From Trichoplax sp. H2 (lineage: Eukaryota; Placozoa; Uniplacotomia; Trichoplacea), in the NCBI GenBank assembly GCA_003344405.1, contig NOWV01000174.1, positions 1-64,000 on the forward strand: a DNA stretch of 64,000 nt, written 5' to 3'. The stretch's first letter is position 1. Each line of letters begins with the position of its first letter. A model generated the notes under the pieces. It saw nothing but the letters and a program-made list of their open reading frames with translations. It did no database searches and was not told where the DNA came from. Both the position numbers and the translations under genes were made by a program. This document shows positions 11,571 through 22,435 of this stretch, piece after piece.

Positions 11571-14500
11571 CTTCGTATTTCCTGTAGTATTCTATAACTT
11601 CACGTTTGATTGTTATCTCTTATCGGAATATTGCATTAGATATAAATTTCTTATAACTTCTTATGATTTTTCCAAAATGTAGATATAAACATCAAAATTA
11701 ATTTAATGACGATAATTAACTGTAAGAAAAATCTGTTACACTAACTCTATTTAACAAGCGGACAGATAAGGAAAAACTTTTTACAATAACAGATCTTAAA
11801 AAAAGGGGACTAATAATAATAATGACAGATGTGACGCAGATGCTTGAATAGGCTATTTAACTTTTTTACAACATGAAGATTTTGAAGATCACTTAACCCT
11901 TACAGAACTTAGTATGAGAACGAAATTGTATGATTGGCATTGCATTCTACGATACTAAAATCAATGTGCAGTCTTGAATTACTATAAGCATTACTCGTAT
12001 ATACCTGTTATTATCAATAGCTCTAGCTTTCATATCATTTTTAAGTTATATCAAGTTTACTTCTAAATAATATATTGCAACAATAATTTACCCAATAGCT
12101 ACATAACAGTAATTAGAATGAATATTCATCTTTAAATCTATTTTATTCCATTACTCTAGAAATTTTGTATCAAAGCATTCGTTTCCTCGATTGTAATTCG
12201 ATCAATTTATACCTAACAACTATAAAGGGCTAAACTTTGTATCTATTAAAAAAACTTTAAATAATGTTATTTCATTAGTACAGTCTTACTTCATTTTTTG
12301 ATATCACATTACTTGAGTAAATCACGGCCGTTCATTAATGTAGCAATAAATCTGCTCTAAAATAATTTCTTATTAAATTTTTCTTGAGAATCAGGCGATT
12401 TGAATTAAATACATTTGTTTTCTTTTACTTATTATGAAACGATAGTTTTGCAAAGCCCGCCGACAAGCTAACAGTGTATTATGCCGAGAAAATTTTTACG
12501 TAAATAAACCAAGATCATTAACGGTAAATTTAATCGAAATTTTAACTTGATACCCCTGATTTAAACTATTGCGTATTTCTTAGTCTACCTATCGCTGGCG
12601 AATAGAAGGTAGTATCTCAATATGAGTAGGTACGATAATTCTAAAGCTAAATACTCGAATTTATCACAACTTCAACAATAGAATCATGACATTCATAAAG
12701 CCATACTAAGGAAAATGGAAATTAAGATATCAGAGGTTAGCTTTATTTACATAGGACAAATAATTAATCATAAAACTAAAAGCATAAAGATAAAAACTTC
12801 AATTTGCTTTTTACAAATATAAATTATAATTTATTCAATATAGAGAAATTTGCTGCTTATTGCTAGTTTAATTCAGAATTATACTGTATTACAGCTGACA
12901 CTATATTTAAAAACAGTAATTGACAGAAAAGTTCTACGTTCAATAGCTGATATAAGTGAATAAGCAAAAAGTTTCACTTTAATTTTATTGATGTAAGTGG
13001 TTTTAACTTTATAATCTAACTCAGATAATTTCACAATTAGAATTCTCTACGAGAGACTTGCTCTAATCTGTATCATGATTACTATTATAGCTGGAAGAAT
13101 CAATACAATTTTTTAGAAAGAAAGCAAAGAAAAAGGAAGAAGAAAATGAAATGGTAAGACAATCCTAAAGCAGGTTTCAGTTCAGTAAATATCAAAAATT
13201 TTTTGGATACTTCGTGCAGTTAGTAGATCGATTAGTGCATGTAGATTGTCCTAAAATTAGCCATTATTGTGCAAATCCAACAACTGCATATATTTTATAC
13301 TTTTAACTTATGTAATTATTCAGAATTAGCTATGTTTCAGTGAATACTGATAGTGGTAAATTACTATACTTTAAGCAAAGTTGTTTGCTAATGAGAAACA
13401 AAACAAACTTCGTTTAGTCCTTTCCAAGCATTCAGTATAATTAGACACTTCTATAGAGAAATAGAACGGTTAAATATGATAAAAATTGTACTTTAGGCAC
13501 TTGCATAGCAGGTTAAATCTCTAAATTCAAAACTTTTGCTTTAATTCGAACATTAACCGGATCGAGTTTTAGTCATGACATTAACAGTTTGTTAAGTAAA
13601 TATCAATCCGTATATAGACACGATTTAGTACAGAAAGGACAATATATTATGCCAATATTATAGAATGTTTTCATATTGTATAGAACAAGATCAGAAGTCT
13701 TCTAATAGTAGGGATTTCCATTAATTATTACTAATCAGCTAAATGAAAAAATTGAATACCTACACTCTTGCAATCCAAAGAATAATTCTTGGACAGAATG
13801 AAAATGCCTTATTAATGTAAGCTAGTATCATGAAGTTAGCGACGATTACAATTGCCATATTCAATTTTATGGTAATGAAGATTGTACTGTATTAGTTAAT
13901 ATAAATTATAAAAAATGAGATTACGCTTTTTGCTCTCTAGGTTAAAGGACATTCTGGAGATTTATGCAATCTTTAATATTTCTATTATCTAAATACAGAA
14001 ATAGAGAGGAATTCTTAAAACAATCAGTTAATCATAACTACATAGTTGACTATGACGTAGTAATTTGTTAAATTACAACTTCAATCTGTAATACTGGGTA
14101 ACTTCATCAACATAAGGTTGGCTCTATTTTATATAGGAGAATACATATAATTATAATCACTTGGCAATGACTGATACCAAGATTAACTAGCGACGTGCCT
14201 ATTTACCAATCCTAAAAAATGATTAATATCGCATTCGAAAATCTTGTTTCTAATCTCATTCCAAGCTTTTCGAGATGCATCCTGCTGGCTTATAGTATAC
14301 TAGTCAAAATACCCTAATATTTTTGCTTTTTAGTTTAATGAAGATTATGCGATTGAGAATAGCCATAAGCTTATAAATATATTGGATCAATGATTTTTAA
14401 CGGTATTTGGCGCTTCCGTGCAAGTGTACTTTTATAAGATTAACTAAACCTACGAAGCTAATATCGCAAAGAGTGAAATCAATATCTATTTAGTTGCCGC

Positions 14501-17116
14501 TTTAATAAAATATCGCACTAAAAATGCAATGATGAATAGATGATACAACTTCAAGAAAAATTTTAAATTATTAATGCTTCTATACATTAATTTAATAAAA
14601 ATGTGCTAATTAATTAAAATTTCTGTCTACCATGTGTAGTATATTGTAATAGACCATAAAGTATCGAACTACATGATATTATAATTCTATTCTCATATTC
14701 ATAATCGTTTATTCCTTTAATTCATAAGATTGGAATCCATTATACTTAATTAAATCGTAAAAATAATGCAAACGTATAAGGTTCAAAAGTAGTAGTAATA
14801 ATACAATAATTGTTATATTTAAATATAATCTAATATGACAGTTATATAGGTATTTGCTACCCACATAATATTAACAGAATAGCAAATGCTGTTTCAAAGC
14901 TTTACTGGCAAATTATATCAATATTATTATTAAGGTGCAGATTATATACGTGTAACAATAATGTAATTGCCGTTATATCGGGAGTTTTTTAATAGAAACA
15001 GCTCAAAAAGACATTAAAATAAGATTTAATGCTAGTAAAACATGCTAAAATATCTGTAAAGATAATTAATTTTAGAATTAATACACGTAATATCTATTTC
15101 ACTTAATTTAAAAATGGTTGCTATAGCACAATAATAATTACAATCTACCGTTAAATAACATGTGTAGATATGTCAATACAACAGATGAATAAAGATGCAG
15201 AAAACTTTCCAAGATTAAGATTCTGTATTAATAGCTATATAAAATTTCAAAAAGTAATGAAGTTTTAAATCACTTGAATCTAATATATTTATTAGACTTA
15301 AAATAATAATATATCAGGATAGAAATCTATTGGTAATTTATTTGTTTATAACTCAACAGGTACGACAGTCAAAGTCAACAACTCGAATTAAGGACTTCAC
15401 GCTAACAAATATATTCAATATATCTTTACGTTACAAGTTATCAAATCTAAAATTGTAATATGATAAGACATACTGGTATATATTTTATTAATATTAGTTA
15501 TGGTTTGAGGCAGTAAGTATGATAATGTAATTGATTTAGAAATAGACAGTTGTAAATATTATGGCAAAATTGTAATATTCAACCGATAATGGATTTCCAT
15601 TAACGACTGTGTAGATTTCGGTTAAGTACTATTTAAAATATGTATAATAATCAAAATGGCGGTTTTCACACTTTTATGCAATCTTTTAGGCACTAAGCGG
15701 ATTTAATTTGGCACATAATATGTTAATTAATACATATATATGCTCTAAAATAATTAATATAATTAAATGTGTGTAGAAAAAGACTATATCACGGTATAGG
15801 AAATAATTAACGGATTGTGCAGGTGGAGTTTGGAACAAGTGTATAAGGAAGCGTATTTGTAGATAAAAAGGGAATAATTTAAGCGCTAGAGTGGAATAAC
15901 AGTTGAATAAAATAGCTTTGTAATATTACCTAGTAAACTTCTAGACTGACTCTCACTGTTGACTAAGGTCCTTCACGAAGGTAGTGAAAGTAGTGACGCT
16001 TGGTAACAGATTTACAATACGGTAGTAGGTTTTACAGGTAACCATAGAAGAAGAATTCATTGCAACAAACGAAATTTGTAACAATATTCCATATTCTATT
16101 TGCCAGAATCGAATTTTATCGCGGTAGTTTTTAGACTTTCTAATAAAATGTTAGCTCTGAAGGCTTGCACGATAGCCTGAATTAACATTTAATGCTTTCA
16201 TTCAGATATCTGGACTTTCCGCTAAATTCTACAATTCAAGCCTATTGCCACTTTTGTATTGCTTTATCATGATATTTTTATTTAATGTTAAGATTAGAAT
16301 TCGGCTATTACGTAATAATTTTCTATTAAAACTTGATTATTATGCCGTAGTTATTATGATTTTCACATGGTAGATCAAGTATATTTGGTTCACAGTTGCG
16401 TTTATAAATCGTTACAGATCATCACATACATACTAGCTAAAAATTGATATATTTATTAGCTGTGACTGCATTTTTATCGATAAAAGCGTTAACAATCCTT
16501 GATATAATCAACTGAGATTGTTTGATATCGGCAAGAATGATTTAAACAATTTCCTTAATTTAGTAGCGCAAGAGAAGCATAATTATTACAGAGTCTGCAT
16601 TTTTGTGATAGAAATCTTAGTAATTTTTGTAGCCTTCATTTAGCGATTATTTTATAATTTCAATATCCATATGAGCGGCTTAAAAGCAACTTCGAGTTGT
16701 AAGAGATAACTTCTACATAAAATTATTATTATCTCTACAATTCTAATTAAAAATTTCAAGGGTGGTCTAGATTATCAACTTTTACTTTACGTCCAAACAG
16801 ATTTCAGTGATTCAGATAAAACTTTTAGCATACTGTAACTATCATAAGAGACATTTCACCATATTGATTTACGTATTCTATCACTTTTAATATAATGGGA
16901 AAAATATTGTAAACTATATGCAATAAGGTGTGCTTTATATTGAAGATGACGAAAAGTGCCAACTATAATTAAATTAGGTGCTAAATTTAGACAGACCGTC
17001 TTCTTAGAGTATAAACATATTTTTCTTGCCTAAATCGCTGAGATATCAAAGGATTGCATTCGAAAGTTTATCTATTTTAGATAATTAAACCGTATGTAAT
17101 CTATGTTCTTGAACAA
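11571..17116. other. Non-coding AT-rich stretch, possibly including the receptor 3' UTR
   Basis: No open frame with recognisable similarity. A short lysine/glutamate-rich segment at 13117-13153 has splice signals and is listed separately. Otherwise only AT-rich sequence with short homopolymer runs is seen. Confidence 0.55.
13117..13153 (+). other. Tentative small exon, Lys/Glu-rich
   Basis: Flanked by a pyrimidine-rich acceptor (ATTTTTTAG) and a GTAAGA donor. One frame reads KKAKKKEEENEM, coiled-coil-like as in the tails of GABA-B receptors. The phase does not fit the only donor-like site I see near the receptor stop (after CAA at 11549), so joining would need another exon. It could equally be chance purine-rich intergenic DNA. 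Confidence 0.15.
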
Positions 17117-17809
17117 ATGGCTTACTTTAGGTCACTGATAACCAACTTTATAGTTTTATTGAATTTCTCTTATAGTGTTATTAGTCAGGGAAATAATAAT
17201 GATAACCCTTTTCCTTGGTGGATATTTATTTCATCTTATCCTACTCCATTTGCCAACAGATGTAATGGTCAACAAGCTAGACGATCATGTAATTTATGTA
17301 TTCATAGCCATCCCAGCTGTTATTGGTGTAACTATGATAATACTTGTAGAATGTTGCCAACGGGAAGAACTCATCCCTATCCAGGAGATTGTCCTAATGA
17401 TGAATGGCATCTTAACCAATGTATCATCAATGGTAGTGTATTTGTCTACCTTATTCCTGTTGCTATCGTTATCGTAGCAATAGGTATAACTATTATCATT
17501 TACTGTTGCTGTTGTCGTTACCAATCAAGAGAAAATGTCACATCGTTACCTAAAATCACTACACCCAATAGGCAAAGTAAGAAGACCAAGCAGTCAAGAC
17601 TGAAAAGCCAACAAATTCACGAATCTATTCGTTCAAAATATAAGCTCAGATCTGTTGCTGGTTTGACTAGAGGTTCTTCGGATGATAGCTTCTCCTGGGA
17701 AGATCCAAATAGGATCACTTCCAGTCGGTCATCGCTTGGAGCTAAAATGAAATTATTTCGATATAAGAAATTAAACGACGACGATTCTGTTATTAGTTCA
17801 TTAGTGTAA
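17117..17809 (+). CDS. PTTG1IP-like type I membrane protein with PSI-like cysteine cluster (paralogue 1)
   Basis: An uninterrupted 230-codon frame from ATG. Residues 1-24 are a signal peptide. Eight cysteines (49, 58, 61, 68, 71, 77, 92, 102), including CYWCNYDNTC, form a PSI-like extracellular module. Residues 108-129 are a membrane helix followed by four cysteines (CCCCRY). The basic cytoplasmic tail carries IRSKYKL at 171-177, which resembles the IRKKYGL-type tail motif of vertebrate PTTG1IP (PBF), a glycoprotein that binds securin and moves between membranes and nucleus. Length is near the family norm (about 180 in human), with an extended Ser-rich tail. The cysteine spacing matches its neighbour at 21764-22435, so the two are local duplicates. 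No intron is evident. The role here is unknown; PTTG1 binding has not been shown for such divergent members. Confidence 0.82.
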   Translation: MAYFRSLITNFIVLLNFSYSVISQGNNNDNPFPWWIFISSYPTPFANRCNGQQARRSCNLCIHSHPSCYWCNYDNTCRMLPTGRTHPYPGDCPNDEWHLNQCIINGSVFVYLIPVAIVIVAIGITIIIYCCCCRYQSRENVTSLPKITTPNRQSKKTKQSRLKSQQIHESIRSKYKLRSVAGLTRGSSDDSFSWEDPNRITSSRSSLGAKMKLFRYKKLNDDDSVISSLV

Positions 17810-18630
17810 GCATCTTCCTCGTCTTTGATACAAAATATTTATTTAACATTTTACTATTTCGCTACCAATTTAATTTCATATCTTGAATAATATTACAACC
17901 TGCCTTCACAATCAGGAAATAGGGCAAAATAGTATAATTTTCTATTTACTACTTATAAATTTTACTCTAGTTTTCTGCCTGAAACTGCTTCCTATGATTC
18001 AGTATCGGATGGATTAAATCTCTTAACTCATACTACTACTCTTATTCAAATAACATTTGATTGCTACCACTACATCTAAGTAAAGATAAACGAGCAGCTG
18101 TTAACAACAAAAAAAATAGTAATCAGAATAACATGTCATCAGTGAGTTTTTACTCTAAAATTTCGATCATTCACGCTATACTATAGTTTTATAGTGATAG
18201 AAAACTGCATTTATGATGTATGCATCTTGCGATAACCTTATTTACAATTTCAGAAATAAAAATGTACGAATGCCCCTACAGTATGTCAATACCATCACGA
18301 CCAGTATTTGTCAGGATTATATACTGTAAGATTTATCAAGAGTAGCTTAGTAATTAACAATATAATAATTTCTAAAAACTGACCTGAAGAATAAATGTAA
18401 CAAGATCTAGTAAATTATATATGAGAGTATACTTTAATATATAATATTTATAAATTCATTTTGCAGTATTGATACTGTGATTGCGCTTAAATTGTGCTTG
18501 GAAGGTACATGAAATCTAAATTTACAGGCAACTCATGTAATGCTGTAAGGTCAAATAAAGCTGTTTATAATTTAAATCTGTACTTATTCTTTTATCAAAA
18601 CAAAATCTTGATTCTGGCCGGGGCGCTGAA

Positions 18631-18765
18631 AGATTAATATAATAGATCTTGTAAAACAAAATTGATTAAATTTTATTATGGCTACACTGCCTCTGTTGCA
18701 AATAGCTTAAGGTTCAAGAAGGACATTTTATCAGCATTTAAATATAAATATTTCTGTATATGCGT
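18631..18765. repeat. Duplicated segment left of gap 2 (copy 1)
   Basis: Begins TGAAAGATTAATATAATAG and is nearly identical to 19187-19321 (one visible substitution, GCCTCT versus ACCTCT). After TATATGCG the two copies diverge abruptly, marking the edge of an insertion in this copy. Confidence 0.9.
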
Positions 18766-19166
18766 GTTACTAATCTACTTCTTTGTAACAAGAAACCGGG
18801 TCTTAAAACACTATCTTCACTAGTACTTGTGTTCCCAACTAACTTAGGGACCTATCGTAGTTGAACTAACTCTCAGCTACATAAAAAAACTACTATTGAG
18901 TAATAGGTTTAAATACTTTACTTTATTTTCGTTAACCTTAATCGTAAAATGTACCAAAGAAAAACGTAAGAATATTCTTAGCAATAATAGTCACAAGATC
19001 CTGCAAATGACTAACTGGAACTGAGAAGCTAAGCTAGTGCTCCGCTTTTTATAGTCTCGCCGATGGTACACTTGTGAATATTCTTGAAATAGCGGCTTAC
19101 ACTGTACAGTATACATATCCTAGTATAGCAACTAGAGCCTCAAGGCTCTGCAAAGTAATTGATCTT
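18766..19166. mobile_element. Probable insertion present in one haplotype only (unknown element)
   Basis: About 400 bases following copy 1 that are absent after copy 2, ending at the gap. No coding sequence, terminal inverted repeat or target duplication can be confirmed because the far end is lost in the gap. The sharp breakpoint is the only evidence that this is mobile DNA; allelic divergence or a contig misjoin could give the same picture. Confidence 0.4.
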
Positions 19167-19186
19167 NNNNNNNNNNNNNNNNNNNN
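19167..19186. other. Assembly gap (20 N)
   Basis: Twenty N bases, the same size as the gap at 8958-8977, suggesting a fixed-size placeholder. The duplicated segment on the right begins directly after the gap. Confidence 0.95.
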
Positions 19187-19321
19187 TGAAAGATTAATAT
19201 AATAGATCTTGTAAAACAAAATTGATTAAATTTTATTATGGCTACACTACCTCTGTTGCAAATAGCTTAAGGTTCAAGAAGGACATTTTATCAGCATTTA
19301 AATATAAATATTTCTGTATAT
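19187..19321. repeat. Duplicated segment right of gap 2 (copy 2)
   Basis: Near-identical to 18631-18765 in the same orientation; it continues into TTCATTTATTGTCTAGC, presumably the uninterrupted version of the locus. Confidence 0.9.
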
Positions 19322-21763
19322 GCGTTCATTTATTGTCTAGCATAATGCAGTGTTTAAAGTTTATATACAAATCATTTATGATGATAAACAATAATGATTT
19401 TATCCTATCAAATAGCTTAGTATCCCTTCCTTTAAAAAGAAGTTACTAAATCTTAAATTCGACCTTTGTTATGACTTATAGGTCTTACAGTTCTAATTTT
19501 TGAATGTAAGAAATACAGTAATACTATTTCATCATGAAAGCCTTCGAGCATATGACTTTAAGAATCTGTCTGGAAAAAACTTCCGTTGCAAACTAGAAAT
19601 TGGTGGTATTAGTCTTACAAGCCATGTTATTACACATAATTCTAGATATCCACTTAGGTCAAAGTCATTATGCTTGTTTTTCATGTCGAAAATGACTAAT
19701 TTTAATTCTAGCTGATTGATGAACGATCTATTTAAGCAAGATTAGAATAAGCCTATTACCGAATAACTTTCGTACAGCAATCGTATTGCTCTCTGTAAGA
19801 CAGTGTAATAATGCATTCTAAGTTGGTGATATATTTAGTAATGTCTACCGTAGGTGTTGTGTTCAACATGTGATAGATATTTTCGTTAGAAGCTAAAGTA
19901 TGAAATATAGCTAGCTTAGTAACTGTAATCCTTTTGAAGAGAAGCGCTACAGTGCTCACACTAGAGCTTCACAAGAAAGGTGTAAACTATCCTGTATTTG
20001 AGATGCTAATACTGAAGTGTGTAGTAAGTAAGGTGCTAAGTCTGTAAACGTGGAAAGGTATATAGGCGAGTGGTTTAGTATAGTAAGCTAGTTCTTTATC
20101 GTTAGAGGTCCTCAGCTAATCGATTACGTTGTATCTTCGTAAAACAGGTTTTATTCAATAAATCTTAATTTTCTAAACTTTTGAAGATTCTTGATCTATC
20201 AACCTTACACTCTCATAAGATATCTTATTTAGTATGGTCTCTTTACTTTTCATGCTGTAATTTTAATCTATCTCTTTACAAATTTCGATTTGTAACGTTG
20301 CAGTTGAAAGAAATGTTTCATTAGTTAAAAATTATTCATAAATTGGTTTATTTATACGATATATTGGCCTTCTTTATCGTTATATTTCATTCTTTACTTT
20401 GAAAATAACAATACTCGTATTATGATCTATATTATTTACAAGGCATATTTGAATGTTAAAAACATCATTTTCGTCGGTCAAAATTTGAAATATTTTTTTC
20501 CATATCATCTTGCAACACCTATTGCAGCTGAAATGGTAATAGTCCTATTTAGTGAAACTTGGCTGATCTTGTAATAGGCCATCTGATTCATTAAATTTAT
20601 TTAGAAATATGAGTATACAGTAAAACCTACTAAATTGCTAGATAACCTTTAGTTATTACTGTAGTCGATGATATCAATTTTACTACTTCTCATTTTAAGC
20701 ACTAATTACAGTGTTGTCTGCTATTGCAAGTAATCGTTTGGATCCCCATCAATACATTAATACCATAGGGAAAATAATGAATGGTAAACTTACCTTATAA
20801 GAATAATTTCATAAGCGTAAATAAAATAAGATTTAAAGACCTATCTGCTGGAATAATTGAAACAAAATACTTAAACAGATGTTTTTGGTAACCTCATTAA
20901 TTGGGGATGTTCCCATAAACAGCACTCATAATATAGGAAAATAAGGAAAACGTGAATATGATGAAATGAAACGAAGCCATTAATTAGAGCTTACTAAACA
21001 TATTACCAAAGTTTGGATATTCAACAGTAATTATTAAGGTAAAATGATCTAATATAATAATATTATAAGTAGAAGTCACTATATTTATTGACCGACGCTT
21101 AAGCTTTACTTTTAAATAAGAACAGGTTTAGGTTTGAATTACTTTTAACTTTGTTCAAAGACTAACAAAGAAACCTTCTTGTAGTGACTACACGTCCCTG
21201 TACATATGATCATGCATAGAATGATGGCTTTCCATTTGTCTCCATAATTTTGCACAAAATTCTTTAGACAAAGCGTACAAAGATTGCATGCAAAATGACG
21301 AAAGCTAGCATTTATCGAGATAAAATTTCAATGCTATGTATATTTTCCTATACAAGACAAACAAGATAGATATCAAATCTTATTTGCATAAATTTACGTC
21401 TTCATTCAATACGATTGGATTAAGATAAATTTTATTGTAAGATTTGAAAAGATCGTCCTAAAAGGAGGATTAAGAAATGACCATAAATTAAATTAAAATA
21501 CGGCAAGATATCTTAATTGATATCAACATATGTTTTTACGTAGCTGCAATCAAATTCTGTTTGATGCCTAGATTAGAAGTTGACGCTGTTTTCGATGAGA
21601 TTTTCATTAATAATTGTAAAATTCTCAATCCCAATACCCAATACATGCAGTGCCATATTATTAGATCTGAATAATTTAAGAGTGTACTTCCAAGAACACC
21701 CTAATTACACATTATTATTGAAGCAGAGTGTTCGAATTGATTTTTCTGCTAACTATAGGCAGT

Positions 21764-22435
21764 ATGGTGTATAAACCTCTCTATCAAGTATGGATAACCC
21801 AATCCTTCATCATACTTTCTTATTGGACGTATTTCAATCAAGGCCAGACTCCTATAGATCCATGCTTAGCTTTTGAAACTTGTAATGCATGCATCGGCGA
21901 TCCTAGACGCTGCTACTGGTGCAACTCTGACAGCTACTGTCGCAGTTTGCCTGCTCGCTCAAATACACCATTTCTTGGCGAATGCTTAAATGAAGCTTAT
22001 CAAGTGAATCAATGTATCTTTTCAACTAATTTAACGGTTATCATCATTGCAGTAGTCGGTTCTGTAGCGGCTATATGTTTTAGCTGGATAGTTTATTGCT
22101 ATTGTTGTCGCGATCGAAATCGTGATAAATACGACATACAAATTAGAAATTATGCTCGTATTAAACGTGAAAGAAGGCGGCGTTATTACGAGACTAAAAA
22201 TCAACGACGCAGCTATTCTGATTCGATAAGGCAGAAATACAGTTTACCGTCAGCAGGTTCAACACGAGCAAGAACAAGCAGTCAACGTTCATGGATTTCT
22301 GGTAGAAGAGGAGGTCCATCGTTTTTGTCTAGGATATTTTCATCTAATCATCAAAGCCAAAGCGACCACAACATGGCTACACCAGCAAGTAGAAGGCAGT
22401 TAGAAATATCACATCTTGGGCTAACAACAGTGTAG
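21764..22435 (+). CDS. PTTG1IP-like type I membrane protein with PSI-like cysteine cluster (paralogue 2)
   Basis: A 223-residue protein from the first ATG in frame; a longer frame opens upstream at a GTG but is not a credible start. A hydrophobic N-terminus (1-28) looks like a signal peptide. Eight cysteines (34, 40, 43, 50, 53, 59, 74, 84) include CYWCNSDSYC; from the second cysteine on, the intervals (3, 7, 3, 6, 15, 10) are identical to those of the neighbour at 17117. A membrane helix spans about 89-111, followed by YCYCCRDR and a strongly basic, Arg-rich tail with IRQKYSL at 155-161, the PTTG1IP tail motif. The Arg-rich stretch could act as a nuclear localisation signal, as proposed for vertebrate PTTG1IP. 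It is a tandem duplicate in the same orientation about 4 kb away. An upstream coding exon spliced near 21758 (ACTATAG) cannot be excluded. Confidence 0.8.
   Translation: MVYKPLYQVWITQSFIILSYWTYFNQGQTPIDPCLAFETCNACIGDPRRCYWCNSDSYCRSLPARSNTPFLGECLNEAYQVNQCIFSTNLTVIIIAVVGSVAAICFSWIVYCYCCRDRNRDKYDIQIRNYARIKRERRRRYYETKNQRRSYSDSIRQKYSLPSAGSTRARTSSQRSWISGRRGGPSFLSRIFSSNHQSQSDHNMATPASRRQLEISHLGLTTV

Larger units (their letters stand above)
17810..21763. other. Intergenic region between the two PTTG1IP-like genes, with an assembly gap
   Basis: No coding sequence is recognised. It contains a duplicated segment (18631-18765 and 19187-19321) around a 20-N gap and a roughly 400-base unique insertion. Small open frames here have no domain similarity. 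An in-frame GTG at 21728 precedes the second gene but is not a credible eukaryotic start. Confidence 0.6.
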
